This document shows, in pieces, positions 1 through 7,621 of a DNA stretch of 32,011 nucleotides (position 1 is its first letter; each line of letters starts with the position of its first letter). Source of the DNA: a virus; the IMG/VR virus record IMGVR_UViG_3300027771_000059, positions 1-32,011 of that record, one strand, 5' to 3'. The notes beneath the pieces were generated by a model. The model searched no databases. It was not told where the DNA came from and saw only the letters and a list, made by a program, of their open reading frames with translations. The translations under genes and the position numbers were made by a program.

Positions 1-135
1 ATTTACCAAAAAGGAACACCAGCAACAAAGTTTTTTGAAAAGCCTTTTAATGCTGCGTTTAAAAAGTTGCCAAATGAAATAGTGAAAGCGTACGGTTTGA
101 AAGTAGAAAATTTATTTAAAAATGTTTTAGCATGA
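1..135 (+). CDS. Partial gene, possible tail-completion/neck protein (C-terminal end)
   Basis: Only the last 44 residues are present, open from base 1 to the TGA at 133-135. They read as a short basic/hydrophobic tail ending in KVENLFKNVLA. The stop overlaps the ATG of the next gene (ATGA), the tight coupling expected inside a tail operon. Position before tail genes and the small helical C-terminus fit an HK97 gp10-like or tail-terminator protein, but the part seen is too short to prove it. The 5' part lies outside the window. Confidence 0.45.
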   Translation: MYQKGTPATKFFEKPFNAAFKKLPNEIVKAYGLKVENLFKNVLA

Positions 136-1199
136 TTTTAACAAAGTCACCTCATTATATTACCGTACCTTGGTTGTCTCCAAGTAGCGCAACAACGCCA
201 AGTAAATACGTTTTAAAAATTTACGTATGGAGTGGCTCAAAGTCTGCACCACCATCAACGGCGACTTATGAAGAGGAGAATTTAAACCCTTTGGGGCTTA
301 CTGGTTCGATTGATATAAATATCTCACCTTATGTAAATGACGTGTTAACTTTGTCATTAAATACGGCTACAAGTACAACTGTATTGTTTGGCGTATCTGC
401 TTTATGGGTAAAAACTGAGGTTATTTATTATCTTGGAACGGTTGCGCAACCTCCTGAATTTGTTTCTACAAGTTTAGCATCTGCGGGTTATGGTTACGGA
501 ATTGAGGGCAAGAATCCTACGGTACCATCAAATAATGTTCTCGCGAATGGTTCTATTGTAAACGTGTCTAAAAACTCTACTTTTACACTACCATTTTTAA
601 TTAGCGAGTCCGCAACAGTTACGACTACTGTTATTTCTTATCCATCAAATAATATCAATTATACGATAACAGCAGCAGCGACAAATCAGTCGTACCAATT
701 AATCCAAAAGGCGGTGGTCGTAGTATCGGAAGCGTTAACAGATACTTATATCGAAGTTAAGAGAGCAGGTGTTTTAATCCATACTTTAAACATTAAAGAA
801 GAGTTAAGGTACACACCATTTGATTGTTATTTTAAAAATAAGTTTGGGGTATTGCAAAGCATCACTTTCTTTAAGGAGAAAATAACATCTTTAAAAGTAA
901 ACTCAGAAACTTTTGAGAGTTCAAACGGACAAGCGGCAGATGGTGTACATCAAAACAGCGTCTACAATAAAAACGGTGTTACTTCATTTAAGGCGAAAAC
1001 AGGATTTATTTCAGAGACAAACAACGAGATAATTAAACAATTAATTTTATCAGAAAAGGTTTGGATTTTAGAGGGTATTGTGTTCAATCCTGTAAACGTT
1101 GCGAGTTCTTCCATCGAATATAAGAGCAGACAAAAAGACAGGCTTTTAGATTACGAAATAGATTTTACTTTTGCGTACAATGAAATAAATAATCAGTAA
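132..1199 (+). CDS. Phage tail structural protein (adaptor/baseplate-like), unrecognised family
   Basis: A 355-residue protein rich in Thr, Ser, Val and Asn with alternating short hydrophobic stretches, the look of an all-beta virion protein. No signal peptide, membrane segment or catalytic motif is visible. The C-terminal third (from about residue 225, with KFGVLQSITFFKEK) contains an aromatic 'FKNKFGVL..ITFFKEK' pattern that I associate with uncharacterised tail proteins of Bacteroidota phages; that recall is not a search result. It starts inside the stop of the preceding gene and its TAA is followed at once by the methyltransferase ATG, so the three are co-translated. A role near the tail tip is inferred from the tape measure and baseplate-like genes downstream. 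Confidence 0.6.
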   Translation: MILTKSPHYITVPWLSPSSATTPSKYVLKIYVWSGSKSAPPSTATYEEENLNPLGLTGSIDINISPYVNDVLTLSLNTATSTTVLFGVSALWVKTEVIYYLGTVAQPPEFVSTSLASAGYGYGIEGKNPTVPSNNVLANGSIVNVSKNSTFTLPFLISESATVTTTVISYPSNNINYTITAAATNQSYQLIQKAVVVVSEALTDTYIEVKRAGVLIHTLNIKEELRYTPFDCYFKNKFGVLQSITFFKEKITSLKVNSETFESSNGQAADGVHQNSVYNKNGVTSFKAKTGFISETNNEIIKQLILSEKVWILEGIVFNPVNVASSSIEYKSRQKDRLLDYEIDFTFAYNEINNQ

Positions 1200-1940
1200 A
1201 TGATAGATTTAAGAAAAGGAGATTGTTTGGAAATTATGAAGGGTATAGAGTCGGGTTCTATTGATGCAATAATTACAGACCCTCCATATGGAACAACTGC
1301 TTGTAAATGGGATAGTGTTATTGATTTTGAATTGATGTGGGAACAATTAAACAGGATTATAAAACCAAACGGTGCAATAGTATTATTTTCTGCTCAACCT
1401 TTTACAAGTGCATTAATTATGAGTAATATTAAGAATTATAAATATAACTGGGTTTGGGATAAAAAAAGCGCTACTGGCGGTCAGTTTGCAAGAAAGCAAC
1501 CAATGAGAAGAACAGAGGATATTTGTTTGTTCTACGGTAAGCAATGTATTTATAATCCACAATTAGAAGATAAAGAAAAAAAATATATTAGATATATTAA
1601 AAAAGATTATAAAAACAATAGTAAACATATATCTAATATTAAATCTTTTTCCACCAATGCAAATACAAGAACTATACCTGAGGATAAAAAATATCCTGCA
1701 AATATTATTTCCATAAGTAAAGGTAGTAATAAGAAGAAAGTACATCCAACTCAAAAACCTATTGCATTAATGGAATATCTAATAAATACATACACCAAAG
1801 AAAACGAAACCGTTTTAGATTTTACGATGGGTTCTGGAAGTACAGGAGTGGCGTCAAAGAATTTAAACAGAAACTTTATAGGAATAGAGCAAGACGAAAA
1901 CTATTTTAATATAGCAAAAGAACGTATAGGTAAATGGTAA
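1200..1940 (+). CDS. DNA methyltransferase, beta class (DPPY; probably N6-adenine)
   Basis: This 246-residue enzyme should transfer a methyl group from SAM to an exocyclic amino group of DNA. Motif IV is DPPY at residues 27-30, near the N-terminus, and the SAM-binding motif I is the DFTMGSGSTG stretch from residue 207 near the C-terminus. IV-before-I order is that of beta-class amino-methyltransferases. HPTQKP (182-187) before motif I is also typical of the family. DPPY favours N6-adenine, though N4-cytosine cannot be excluded. No separate target-recognition domain or nuclease partner is visible, so it is likely an orphan enzyme protecting phage DNA or marking it. It sits between two tail genes, abutting the gene before and overlapping the next by 7 bp, so it would be made late, with the virion proteins. 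Confidence 0.9.
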   Translation: MIDLRKGDCLEIMKGIESGSIDAIITDPPYGTTACKWDSVIDFELMWEQLNRIIKPNGAIVLFSAQPFTSALIMSNIKNYKYNWVWDKKSATGGQFARKQPMRRTEDICLFYGKQCIYNPQLEDKEKKYIRYIKKDYKNNSKHISNIKSFSTNANTRTIPEDKKYPANIISISKGSNKKKVHPTQKPIALMEYLINTYTKENETVLDFTMGSGSTGVASKNLNRNFIGIEQDENYFNIAKERIGKW

Positions 1941-4030
1941 CAGAAATTTATATTGGCACCAATAAACTAGATTTATTTAAAGATGACAGCATAGTTATCA
2001 AAAGTGCTGTTTCTAAGATTGAAGATATTACAAAAGTTTTTACAGATACTTCAAACGATTTTAGCGTCCCAGCGACAGACAATAATAACGCTACATTTAA
2101 ACATTATTACAATGCATCTGTAAACAATCCATTTGATGCGAGACAGTTAGTTTTAGGTGCGATATATTTGGGAGGTTTGCATCATAAAACGGTAAACTTT
2201 AGACTAAAGAAAGTTATAGTAAAAAATCAAAAAGCCGATAGTTACAGCTTAGAATTTTACGGACTTCTTACAAAATTAAAAGAACTTTTAAAAGACGACA
2301 AACTAAACGCAAAGGATGCGGACGGAAATTATAAATTAGATTTTTCTAGTCTTAACTATAATTTTACAGCAAACAATGTAATATCAAAATTAAATAATAA
2401 TTTCCCTGTTAAAGACATAGCGGCTACAATTCTAACAACAAAAAGGTACATTTACGACAGTAATCAAAATACAAATAATACTGATTCAATAAAGAATTTA
2501 GCGGAAAACAATAGCAGTACAAATAGCGGATTAGATTTTTATGATGTTAATAACTCGATATTAAATATTAGGATTATCGAAGCGATTGAAAGTGCTTACA
2601 ATTTAACGTTTAGCAGGGATTTTTTCGGAAAACAAGCCTTTTCAAGATTGTATCTCTTATTAAATGGTGGTAAGCCTTTTGCAGAATTCTTTGAGCAGAT
2701 GGTTATAACGTCATCTAATGACCCTACAAGAAGCGGAAATACTATTTTAAATAATGTTGTACTACAGAATCAAATAATTTTCTTAGATTTTGATTTAAAA
2801 GCTGGTATTTCTGATTTTGATATAATTGTAAAGTCAGGAAGTACCATTATATCTGAGTTGGTAAACCCAAGTAGGGAGGGAATATATTATAGCAGTTCGT
2901 CTTATAATTCTTTTACTAATTTAACTTTTTATGTTAGGTCGAGGTCTATAATATCTTATAGTGTAAGGATTGTAAGGGAGAACGGAAGTTTCTTAAACAG
3001 GACGACTAGTGTTGTTGCTGAAAGTGAAATATCAGGAGATTTTATCGTATCTGAAAAGTTACCTGATATTAAAATAATTGACTATTTAAAGGGATTGTTT
3101 CAAACTTTTAAATTAATTGTAATTCCTATAGATGAAAATAATTTATTTGTAGATTCGATAGAAAACTATTATAAGAGTGGTAAGACAAGGGAAATAACAA
3201 AATACATTGACTTCTCAAAAACACCCGTAAGTTCTGGAAAACTTTTAAACGAAATAGATTATAAGTTTCAAGAAAGTCAAACCATATTAGGGCAGCAATT
3301 TAAGTCTAATACAGGTTTAGATTATGGCAACTTAGAGTTATCTATAAGAGACAATAATGGTAAATTGATTGAAGGAGAAAAGAAAGTATTTGAAGTGCCT
3401 TTCGAAAATATGGTCTACGAAAAGTTGAGCGATGTTAGTGGAGAAGTAAACGTTAACATAATTTACGGATTAATGGCTAATAGTGCGCTAGAACCTGTAA
3501 CGATAAAACCACATTTACACTACATAAATCAAGTGTATTTAAGTTCTAGAATAAAGGTAATAAAGAGCAGCACGCAAGTAGCTTACATTAATTTATTAAA
3601 TATGCCAAGCCATACTTTAGGTTATGCCGCTCCACAATTTAGCACGGTGTTTGGTAAAGAATTTGATGAATATACAGGGGCAGAAATAACAAATACATTA
3701 TACACTAATTATCACAAGAATTATATTGATGAAAATTTTAATATAAAGAAAAGGAGTTATAATTTTAAGATAAAAAATGCATCAATAGATTTAATAAAGA
3801 ATTTAGAATTAAACGACATTTTAATAATTAAAGGTAAAACTTACAGAATTGACAGTTACGAAACTAATATAATAAAAAGAGAAATAAGTTTAAATTTAAT
3901 AAATTCAGTTAATCCAAGTCTTTCACCATTAGAATATTTGACAGCGGATTTAACGGAAGTTTATGCAAGTTCAGGACTATTAAACGATTTAACAACAGTA
4001 AATAAAGGGTACTCAGAAACACCAGTATAA
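1934..4030 (+). CDS. Large tail/baseplate structural protein
   Basis: At 698 residues this is one of the largest proteins here. The N-terminal region (about 1-130) has the pattern DD.IVIKSAVSKIEDI.KVFTD..NDFSVPAT, then a stretch ending YSLEFYGLLTKLKELLKDD; I associate this layout with tail-tip or baseplate proteins of Bacteroidota siphophages, although I cannot name a formal family. The middle and C-terminal parts are Asn/Ser/Ile-rich and beta-like, with no enzyme motif, signal peptide or membrane helix. Its ATG lies within the last codons of the methyltransferase gene (7-bp overlap), so translation is coupled. It could carry hub or distal-tail functions. Confidence 0.6.
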   Translation: MVTEIYIGTNKLDLFKDDSIVIKSAVSKIEDITKVFTDTSNDFSVPATDNNNATFKHYYNASVNNPFDARQLVLGAIYLGGLHHKTVNFRLKKVIVKNQKADSYSLEFYGLLTKLKELLKDDKLNAKDADGNYKLDFSSLNYNFTANNVISKLNNNFPVKDIAATILTTKRYIYDSNQNTNNTDSIKNLAENNSSTNSGLDFYDVNNSILNIRIIEAIESAYNLTFSRDFFGKQAFSRLYLLLNGGKPFAEFFEQMVITSSNDPTRSGNTILNNVVLQNQIIFLDFDLKAGISDFDIIVKSGSTIISELVNPSREGIYYSSSSYNSFTNLTFYVRSRSIISYSVRIVRENGSFLNRTTSVVAESEISGDFIVSEKLPDIKIIDYLKGLFQTFKLIVIPIDENNLFVDSIENYYKSGKTREITKYIDFSKTPVSSGKLLNEIDYKFQESQTILGQQFKSNTGLDYGNLELSIRDNNGKLIEGEKKVFEVPFENMVYEKLSDVSGEVNVNIIYGLMANSALEPVTIKPHLHYINQVYLSSRIKVIKSSTQVAYINLLNMPSHTLGYAAPQFSTVFGKEFDEYTGAEITNTLYTNYHKNYIDENFNIKKRSYNFKIKNASIDLIKNLELNDILIIKGKTYRIDSYETNIIKREISLNLINSVNPSLSPLEYLTADLTEVYASSGLLNDLTTVNKGYSETPV

Positions 4031-4034
4031 AAAT

Positions 4035-4622
4035 ATGGCACAACAAATTATAGACGTAGGAACATCAGCAGGAGCAGGCAATGGGGATATTATAAGAGCG
4101 GCATTTATAAAAGCGAACGAAAACTTTACAGATATTTACGGTTTTACGAACAAGGTAACAGGAGGCGCACAATACAAAGACAACGCATTGACCTCATTAT
4201 CTCCTTTAGCAGTCGTACAAGGGAGTAGGGCAGCAATTACAAACAATAGAAACGTAATAATCGACGTAAACATCCCTACAGATTTTACTTCTGGTATGTT
4301 AGATTCGTCGGGTAAGTTGTTAGCAGTAAATGCAAAGGATTATTTTTCTACTGAGATTAGATTCAAGGCAAAAAGTAGCGTTATTAGTGGAATTATGGGT
4401 ATACAGATAGATATAGGTGGGTCTTTAAATGTAATAAGAGAAGCACACATAAATTTACATAAAACAGCGAACACAGAAAGCACATTCGCTATTGTAATGA
4501 ACTACTTTACAGGCTCAACGTTTATCACTAATGGTGGTACTTTATATTTAAACGCAATCTCTGGAAATATAAGTTTGTATGATGTGGAGATCATTCCAAT
4601 GCGAGTACATAAAGGGTATTAA
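4035..4622 (+). CDS. Tail-tip/fibre-associated structural protein
   Basis: The 195-residue product begins with a pattern common at the N-terminus of phage tail-fibre and virion decoration proteins: a short polar lead, GNGDIIRAAFIKANENFTDIY (about residues 16-36 in pieces GDIIRAAF and KANENFTDIY). The rest is beta-rich, with repeated small residues and an amphipathic C-terminus ending PMRVHKGY. It follows the 698-residue baseplate-like gene by 4 bp and its stop abuts the ATG of the next small gene. I read it as a small tail-tip or fibre-attachment protein; receptor binding is possible but not shown by any motif. Confidence 0.55.
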   Translation: MAQQIIDVGTSAGAGNGDIIRAAFIKANENFTDIYGFTNKVTGGAQYKDNALTSLSPLAVVQGSRAAITNNRNVIIDVNIPTDFTSGMLDSSGKLLAVNAKDYFSTEIRFKAKSSVISGIMGIQIDIGGSLNVIREAHINLHKTANTESTFAIVMNYFTGSTFITNGGTLYLNAISGNISLYDVEIIPMRVHKGY

Positions 4623-4763
4623 ATGAAAGATATACTAGACTATTTAATCAACAACGATTTAAAAGGCGTGTCAAAAAGTATTGATATTGCTAAGGGAAAA
4701 TACGAATTAGTTACAGATTTTGCAGATATTAAAAACAAGATTATAAGATCATGGAAGAGGTAG
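4623..4763 (+). CDS. Small hypothetical protein (46 aa) before the tape measure gene
   Basis: A short ORF that starts directly after the stop of the previous gene (TAA then ATG) and runs 13 bp into the tape measure gene, so it is part of the same coupled reading chain. The product is 46 residues, mixed charge, with one likely helix (MKDILDYLINNDLKG) and a basic end (SWKR). In many siphophages a short gene precedes the tape measure as part of a frameshifted tail-assembly chaperone pair; here the ORF is separate and I see no obvious slippery sequence, so chaperone function is only a positional guess. Confidence 0.6.
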   Translation: MKDILDYLINNDLKGVSKSIDIAKGKYELVTDFADIKNKIIRSWKR

Positions 4764-6730
4764 TACTTAAAATAGATTTAGATGCTGAAAAAGCGGAAAA
4801 GAATGTAAAAAGCTTAACAAATACGTTCGAACAATTAAAAAAGAAATCCGTAGAAGTTGAAGAAGAATTAAAGAAAACAACAGACCCAGATAAAGTAGTT
4901 TTTCTAAAGAAACAATTAAAAGGACTTAATGAGGAATTAGGAAAAACAGGAACAACCACAGAAAAAGCTGGTAAAAAAGGAAAAAAAGGCGTCGGTTTGT
5001 TGTCTAAGGGTTTTAAAATGTTAGGCACTTCAATGAAAGCCGCTGGAATTGGTTTAATAGTTTCTTTAGTTGTTGGTTTAGGCGCAGCATTTACAAAAAA
5101 TCAGAGGTTTGTCGATGCATTTAGTACAGTAATGGAAACTATCGGAATTGTTTTTAGTCAAGTGGCAACAGCTTTATTTGATGTGTACGATAATGTATCT
5201 AAATCTTCGGAGAATTTTGATGCACTTGGAAAGGTTTTAAAAGGCTTAGTTACAATCGGATTAACACCTCTAAAACTTTCTTTTTTTAATATTAAATTAG
5301 CCTTACAATCTGCACAATTAGTTTGGGAAAAGTCTTTTTTTGGAGGCAACGATAAAAAGAAAATAACTGATTTAATAGTAGGGATCACAGAAACAAAAAC
5401 CGCAATTTTTGACACAGGAAAAGCGGCAGTAGATGCAGGTAAAGATATTGTAACTAATTTTGGTGAGGCTATTACAGAGACCGCAAATATTGCAAGTCAA
5501 GTAGTTAAGAAAGTAGGAGATATAAGTGTAGATGCCGCCATAAAGACAGCGAAAACAAATGTGCAAATAAAAAATAGTGCTTTATTAGCGGTTGCAGAAC
5601 AAGGACGTTTATTAGAAACCTATGATAGATTAGCAGAAAAACAAAGACAAATAAGAGACGACGAAAGTAAATCAATTACAGAGAGACAAATCGCTAACGA
5701 TAAATTAGGCGAGGTTTTAAAGTTACAAGAAAAAGCACAAATAAGACAGGCGGATTTGCAAATCGCAGCAGCACAAGCGGACGCAAATAAGAATAATAAT
5801 ATAGAAGCACAGGTCGCACTAGTCGAAGCCTTAGCAAATAGAGAGGGCGTACTCGCAGCGATAACAGGATTTCAAAGTGAACAAGATGTAAACAGGATTG
5901 CATTAAAAAAGGAGGAAATAGAACTAAATCAAACTATTACTGACGCAGAAAAAGAAAGACGCTTGGCTCAATTAGAATTTGAAGAAAGCCAAACTTTAGA
6001 CCCTTTATTAAAATTAGAAAAAGAAAAAGAAAGATTAGAACTAGAAAATAAAATAATTGCAGACGACTTAGAGCGTAAAAAAGAACTATTTGCAGAAGGT
6101 ACTCAATCTAGAGTTGATGCGGAACAATTATTTTTAACAGAAAAACAGCGTATAGATAATGAAATTTCTATAAACGAAAAAGCGCAAGTATTAGAAAGGT
6201 TTAATTATGAAAAAGAACTAGAAAACGCAAAGAAAAATCTTAAAGAAAACACATTAAGTTTAATCGGTAATTTAGCCGCAAAAGGCAGCGCAGTTGCAAA
6301 GGCTCTGGCAATTCGTGAGATAGTAATGGAGCAGCAGAAGAGTATTGCGGCAACCATATCAGCAACAACAATCGCAAATGCTAAGGCGGTTGCAGCTTCA
6401 CCACTTACAGGAGGTCAGCCATTCGTGGCAATTAACACAATACAAGCAGGTATTGGTATAGCGTCAGGATTAGCACAGGCGGTAAAATCCATAGGTGCGA
6501 TAAATAGTAACAGTAATTCCCCTTCTGGCGGTAGTAGTGGCGGTGGTGGTGGTTCACGTGGCGGTCAATCTGCACCATCATTCAACCTAGTACAAGGAAC
6601 TGACTCCAACCAAATAGCGCAAAGTATTAACGGACAAAATAACCAACCTGTAGAGGCTTATGTAGTAAGTGGTACAATGACAACACAGCAAGAAGCAGAT
6701 AGGAACAAACAGGATACTGGAAGCATTTAA
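4751..6730 (+). CDS. Tail tape measure protein
   Basis: A 659-residue protein that sets tail length and is ejected with the DNA. Residues 1-75 form a charged coiled coil (KAEKNVKSLTNTFEQLKKK), then comes a hydrophobic region at about 85-115 (KAAGIGLIVSLVVGLGAAF) followed by NQRFVDAFSTVMETIG, a layout typical of Bacteroidota phage tape measures. Residues 280-500 are a long Gln/Glu/Lys-rich coiled coil. A second small-residue hydrophobic part precedes a Gly/Ser-rich linker near 600-620. Using the usual rule of about 0.15 nm per residue, it predicts a tail near 100 nm and hence a siphovirus-like virion. A hairpin terminator follows 39 bp after the stop, closing the tail operon. Confidence 0.85.
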   Translation: MEEVVLKIDLDAEKAEKNVKSLTNTFEQLKKKSVEVEEELKKTTDPDKVVFLKKQLKGLNEELGKTGTTTEKAGKKGKKGVGLLSKGFKMLGTSMKAAGIGLIVSLVVGLGAAFTKNQRFVDAFSTVMETIGIVFSQVATALFDVYDNVSKSSENFDALGKVLKGLVTIGLTPLKLSFFNIKLALQSAQLVWEKSFFGGNDKKKITDLIVGITETKTAIFDTGKAAVDAGKDIVTNFGEAITETANIASQVVKKVGDISVDAAIKTAKTNVQIKNSALLAVAEQGRLLETYDRLAEKQRQIRDDESKSITERQIANDKLGEVLKLQEKAQIRQADLQIAAAQADANKNNNIEAQVALVEALANREGVLAAITGFQSEQDVNRIALKKEEIELNQTITDAEKERRLAQLEFEESQTLDPLLKLEKEKERLELENKIIADDLERKKELFAEGTQSRVDAEQLFLTEKQRIDNEISINEKAQVLERFNYEKELENAKKNLKENTLSLIGNLAAKGSAVAKALAIREIVMEQQKSIAATISATTIANAKAVAASPLTGGQPFVAINTIQAGIGIASGLAQAVKSIGAINSNSNSPSGGSSGGGGGSRGGQSAPSFNLVQGTDSNQIAQSINGQNNQPVEAYVVSGTMTTQQEADRNKQDTGSI

Positions 6731-6769
6731 CTAATATATCCGACAAAGATTCGCTACCTTAGGATGTAA

Positions 6770-6798
6770 AAAACCCCTTACGATTTGTAAGGGGTTTT
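6770..6798. terminator. Bidirectional intrinsic terminator after the tape measure gene
   Basis: A perfect 12-bp stem (AAAACCCCTTAC, 6770-6781, with its complement at 6787-6798) around a 5-nt loop. The plus strand ends the stem in TTTT and the minus strand in TTTTTT, so it can stop the tail operon from the left and the convergent 111-residue gene from the right. Confidence 0.85.
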
Positions 6799-6832
6799 AA
6801 TTTAAATTACTTTGCACCGATTAGGTAGTTTT

Positions 6833-7168
6833 TTATCTTTCTTCTATAACCTCTAAAACTAAGTTGTAATTTTCTTCTAAAGTTAAATGATCCCCAAAAT
6901 AAACGTCAGTCATTCCGTAATTAGAACTAGCATTATGATCGCTATATCTAACCGTAATCGTTTCAGAAAAATCATAATCTCCATTTTCATCTAGAAATTC
7001 AATACGGTAATCAATGTATGTAGAAATACTTTTAGAAGAATAATCCAACCTATCCAAATTATAGCCTTTAGAAATCATTAACGTTGAAAAATCAATAATA
7101 CTAACATAAATATCATTATATTCTTTTTTTATTCCTTTTATTTCTAATTTTAAATCCTGAATATTCAT
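6833..7168 (-). CDS. Accessory hypothetical protein (111 aa) opposite to the late operons
   Basis: Function unknown. The product is acidic and soluble-looking, with RIEFLDENGDYDFSETITVRY in the middle (read in pieces RIEFLDENG and FSETITVRY) and a Glu-rich C-terminus. I place the start at 7168 (MNIQDLKLEI) rather than at the upstream ATG at 7228, because the stretch between them holds a good Bacteroidota promoter (TTG at 7226-7228 and TATCTTTA at 7199-7206), and because AAAATATTATG is the start context used across this window. It lies alone on the minus strand between tail and head operons and has its own promoter and terminator, the arrangement of a phage moron gene. Confidence 0.7.
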   Translation of the reverse strand: MNIQDLKLEIKGIKKEYNDIYVSIIDFSTLMISKGYNLDRLDYSSKSISTYIDYRIEFLDENGDYDFSETITVRYSDHNASSNYGMTDVYFGDHLTLEENYNLVLEVIEER

Positions 7169-7198
7169 AATATTTTGTTTTAGTGTTTGTTTCTGGTG

Positions 7199-7228
7199 TA
7201 AAGATACAACCAATAATAACATTATCAA
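7199..7228 (-). promoter_or_regulatory. Host-type promoter for the 111-aa accessory gene
   Basis: On the minus strand a TTG (7226-7228) is followed after exactly 19 bases by TATCTTTA (7199-7206), one mismatch from the Bacteroidota -7 consensus TAnnTTTG. Transcription would begin near 7192, leaving a leader of about 24 nt before the ATG at 7168. Confidence 0.65.
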
Positions 7229-7268
7229 TTACCATTCGTCGAAAAAACCATTTATTTTGAAACAAATA

Positions 7269-7297
7269 AAAACCCTCACCAATTAAGTGAGGGTTTT
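7269..7297 (-). terminator. Intrinsic terminator for the 42-aa minus-strand gene
   Basis: An 11-bp perfect stem (AAAACCCTCAC, 7269-7279, with 7287-7297) and a 7-nt loop. Read on the minus strand it ends in TTTTT, downstream of the small gene at 7415-7543 and upstream of the promoter of the next minus gene. Confidence 0.75.
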
Positions 7298-7414
7298 ACA
7301 GCAAATTAACATATAATTATTATTAATTGTATGTTGTTCTTTCGATCCTGTTAAGGCAATTAGTTCGGTTTATCTCATTTATTTAGTTTTAGTATGGTTT
7401 TAATTATGTTTTTT
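7298..7414. other. Non-coding stretch with an AT-rich hairpin
   Basis: Between the minus-strand terminator and the stop of the 42-residue gene there is no convincing ORF. It holds a hairpin at 7308-7335 (AACATA and AATTA arms with one T-G wobble, 4-nt loop), which would be in the 3' untranslated part of the 42-residue gene's mRNA. Confidence 0.5.
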
Positions 7415-7543
7415 TTAGATAAAATTTTTATTATTTAAGACATTGTAAATACTTTTTATTAAGTCGTATCTTTCACTAACTGTATAATGACCTTTATAAA
7501 AATCTAAATCTATTTCCTTTAAAGTTTCAATTAATTCTTTCAT
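7415..7543 (-). CDS. Small accessory protein (42 aa)
   Basis: A minus-strand ORF of 42 residues starting MKELIETLKEIDLDFYKGHY and ending NNKNFI. It is mostly helical and charged; no domain is recognised. Support comes from context: the ATG has the local ATATATTATG start style, a TAnnTTTG promoter box (TACATTTG) lies 19-26 bp upstream, and an intrinsic terminator lies downstream. It forms, with the 111-residue gene, a two-gene accessory patch inserted between the tail and head operons. Confidence 0.6.
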   Translation of the reverse strand: MKELIETLKEIDLDFYKGHYTVSERYDLIKSIYNVLNNKNFI

Positions 7544-7561
7544 AATATATTTTTGTTTCAA

Positions 7562-7594
7562 CAAATGTACAATATTAATACGTAACAATAACAA
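7562..7594 (-). promoter_or_regulatory. Host-type promoter for the 42-aa gene
   Basis: The minus strand reads TACATTTG at 7562-7569, a perfect match to TAnnTTTG. Two TTG candidates for the -33 box lie 16 bp (7586-7588) and 22 bp (7592-7594) upstream. It overlaps the plus-strand late element at 7582-7621, so the two directions may compete. Confidence 0.55.
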
Positions 7595-7621
7595 TAAAAT
7601 TTAGTTATAATAATAATGAAG
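7582..7621 (+). promoter_or_regulatory. Candidate late promoter element, copy 1
   Basis: This 40-bp stretch ends at the first codons of the protease gene and matches 12149-12188 at 32 of 40 positions without gaps. Shared blocks are GTAACAA at the start, CAA at positions 11-13, TTTAGTTATA in the middle and TAATGAAG at the start codon. No host-type TAnnTTTG box is present on this strand. Because both copies stand before the first gene of a late operon, I read it as the site used by the phage sigma factor encoded at 30778, or as a shared translation leader. Confidence 0.55.

Noticed and set aside
7169-7228. Upstream extension of the 111-residue gene to an ATG at 7228 (131 residues)
   Set aside because: The added codons overlap an excellent TTG-19-TATCTTTA promoter, and the ATG at 7168 has the local AAAATATTATG start context.
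7308-7335. AT-rich hairpin as an eighth attC-like site
   Set aside because: The stem continues without the spacers between outer and inner boxes, and no gene ends in it.
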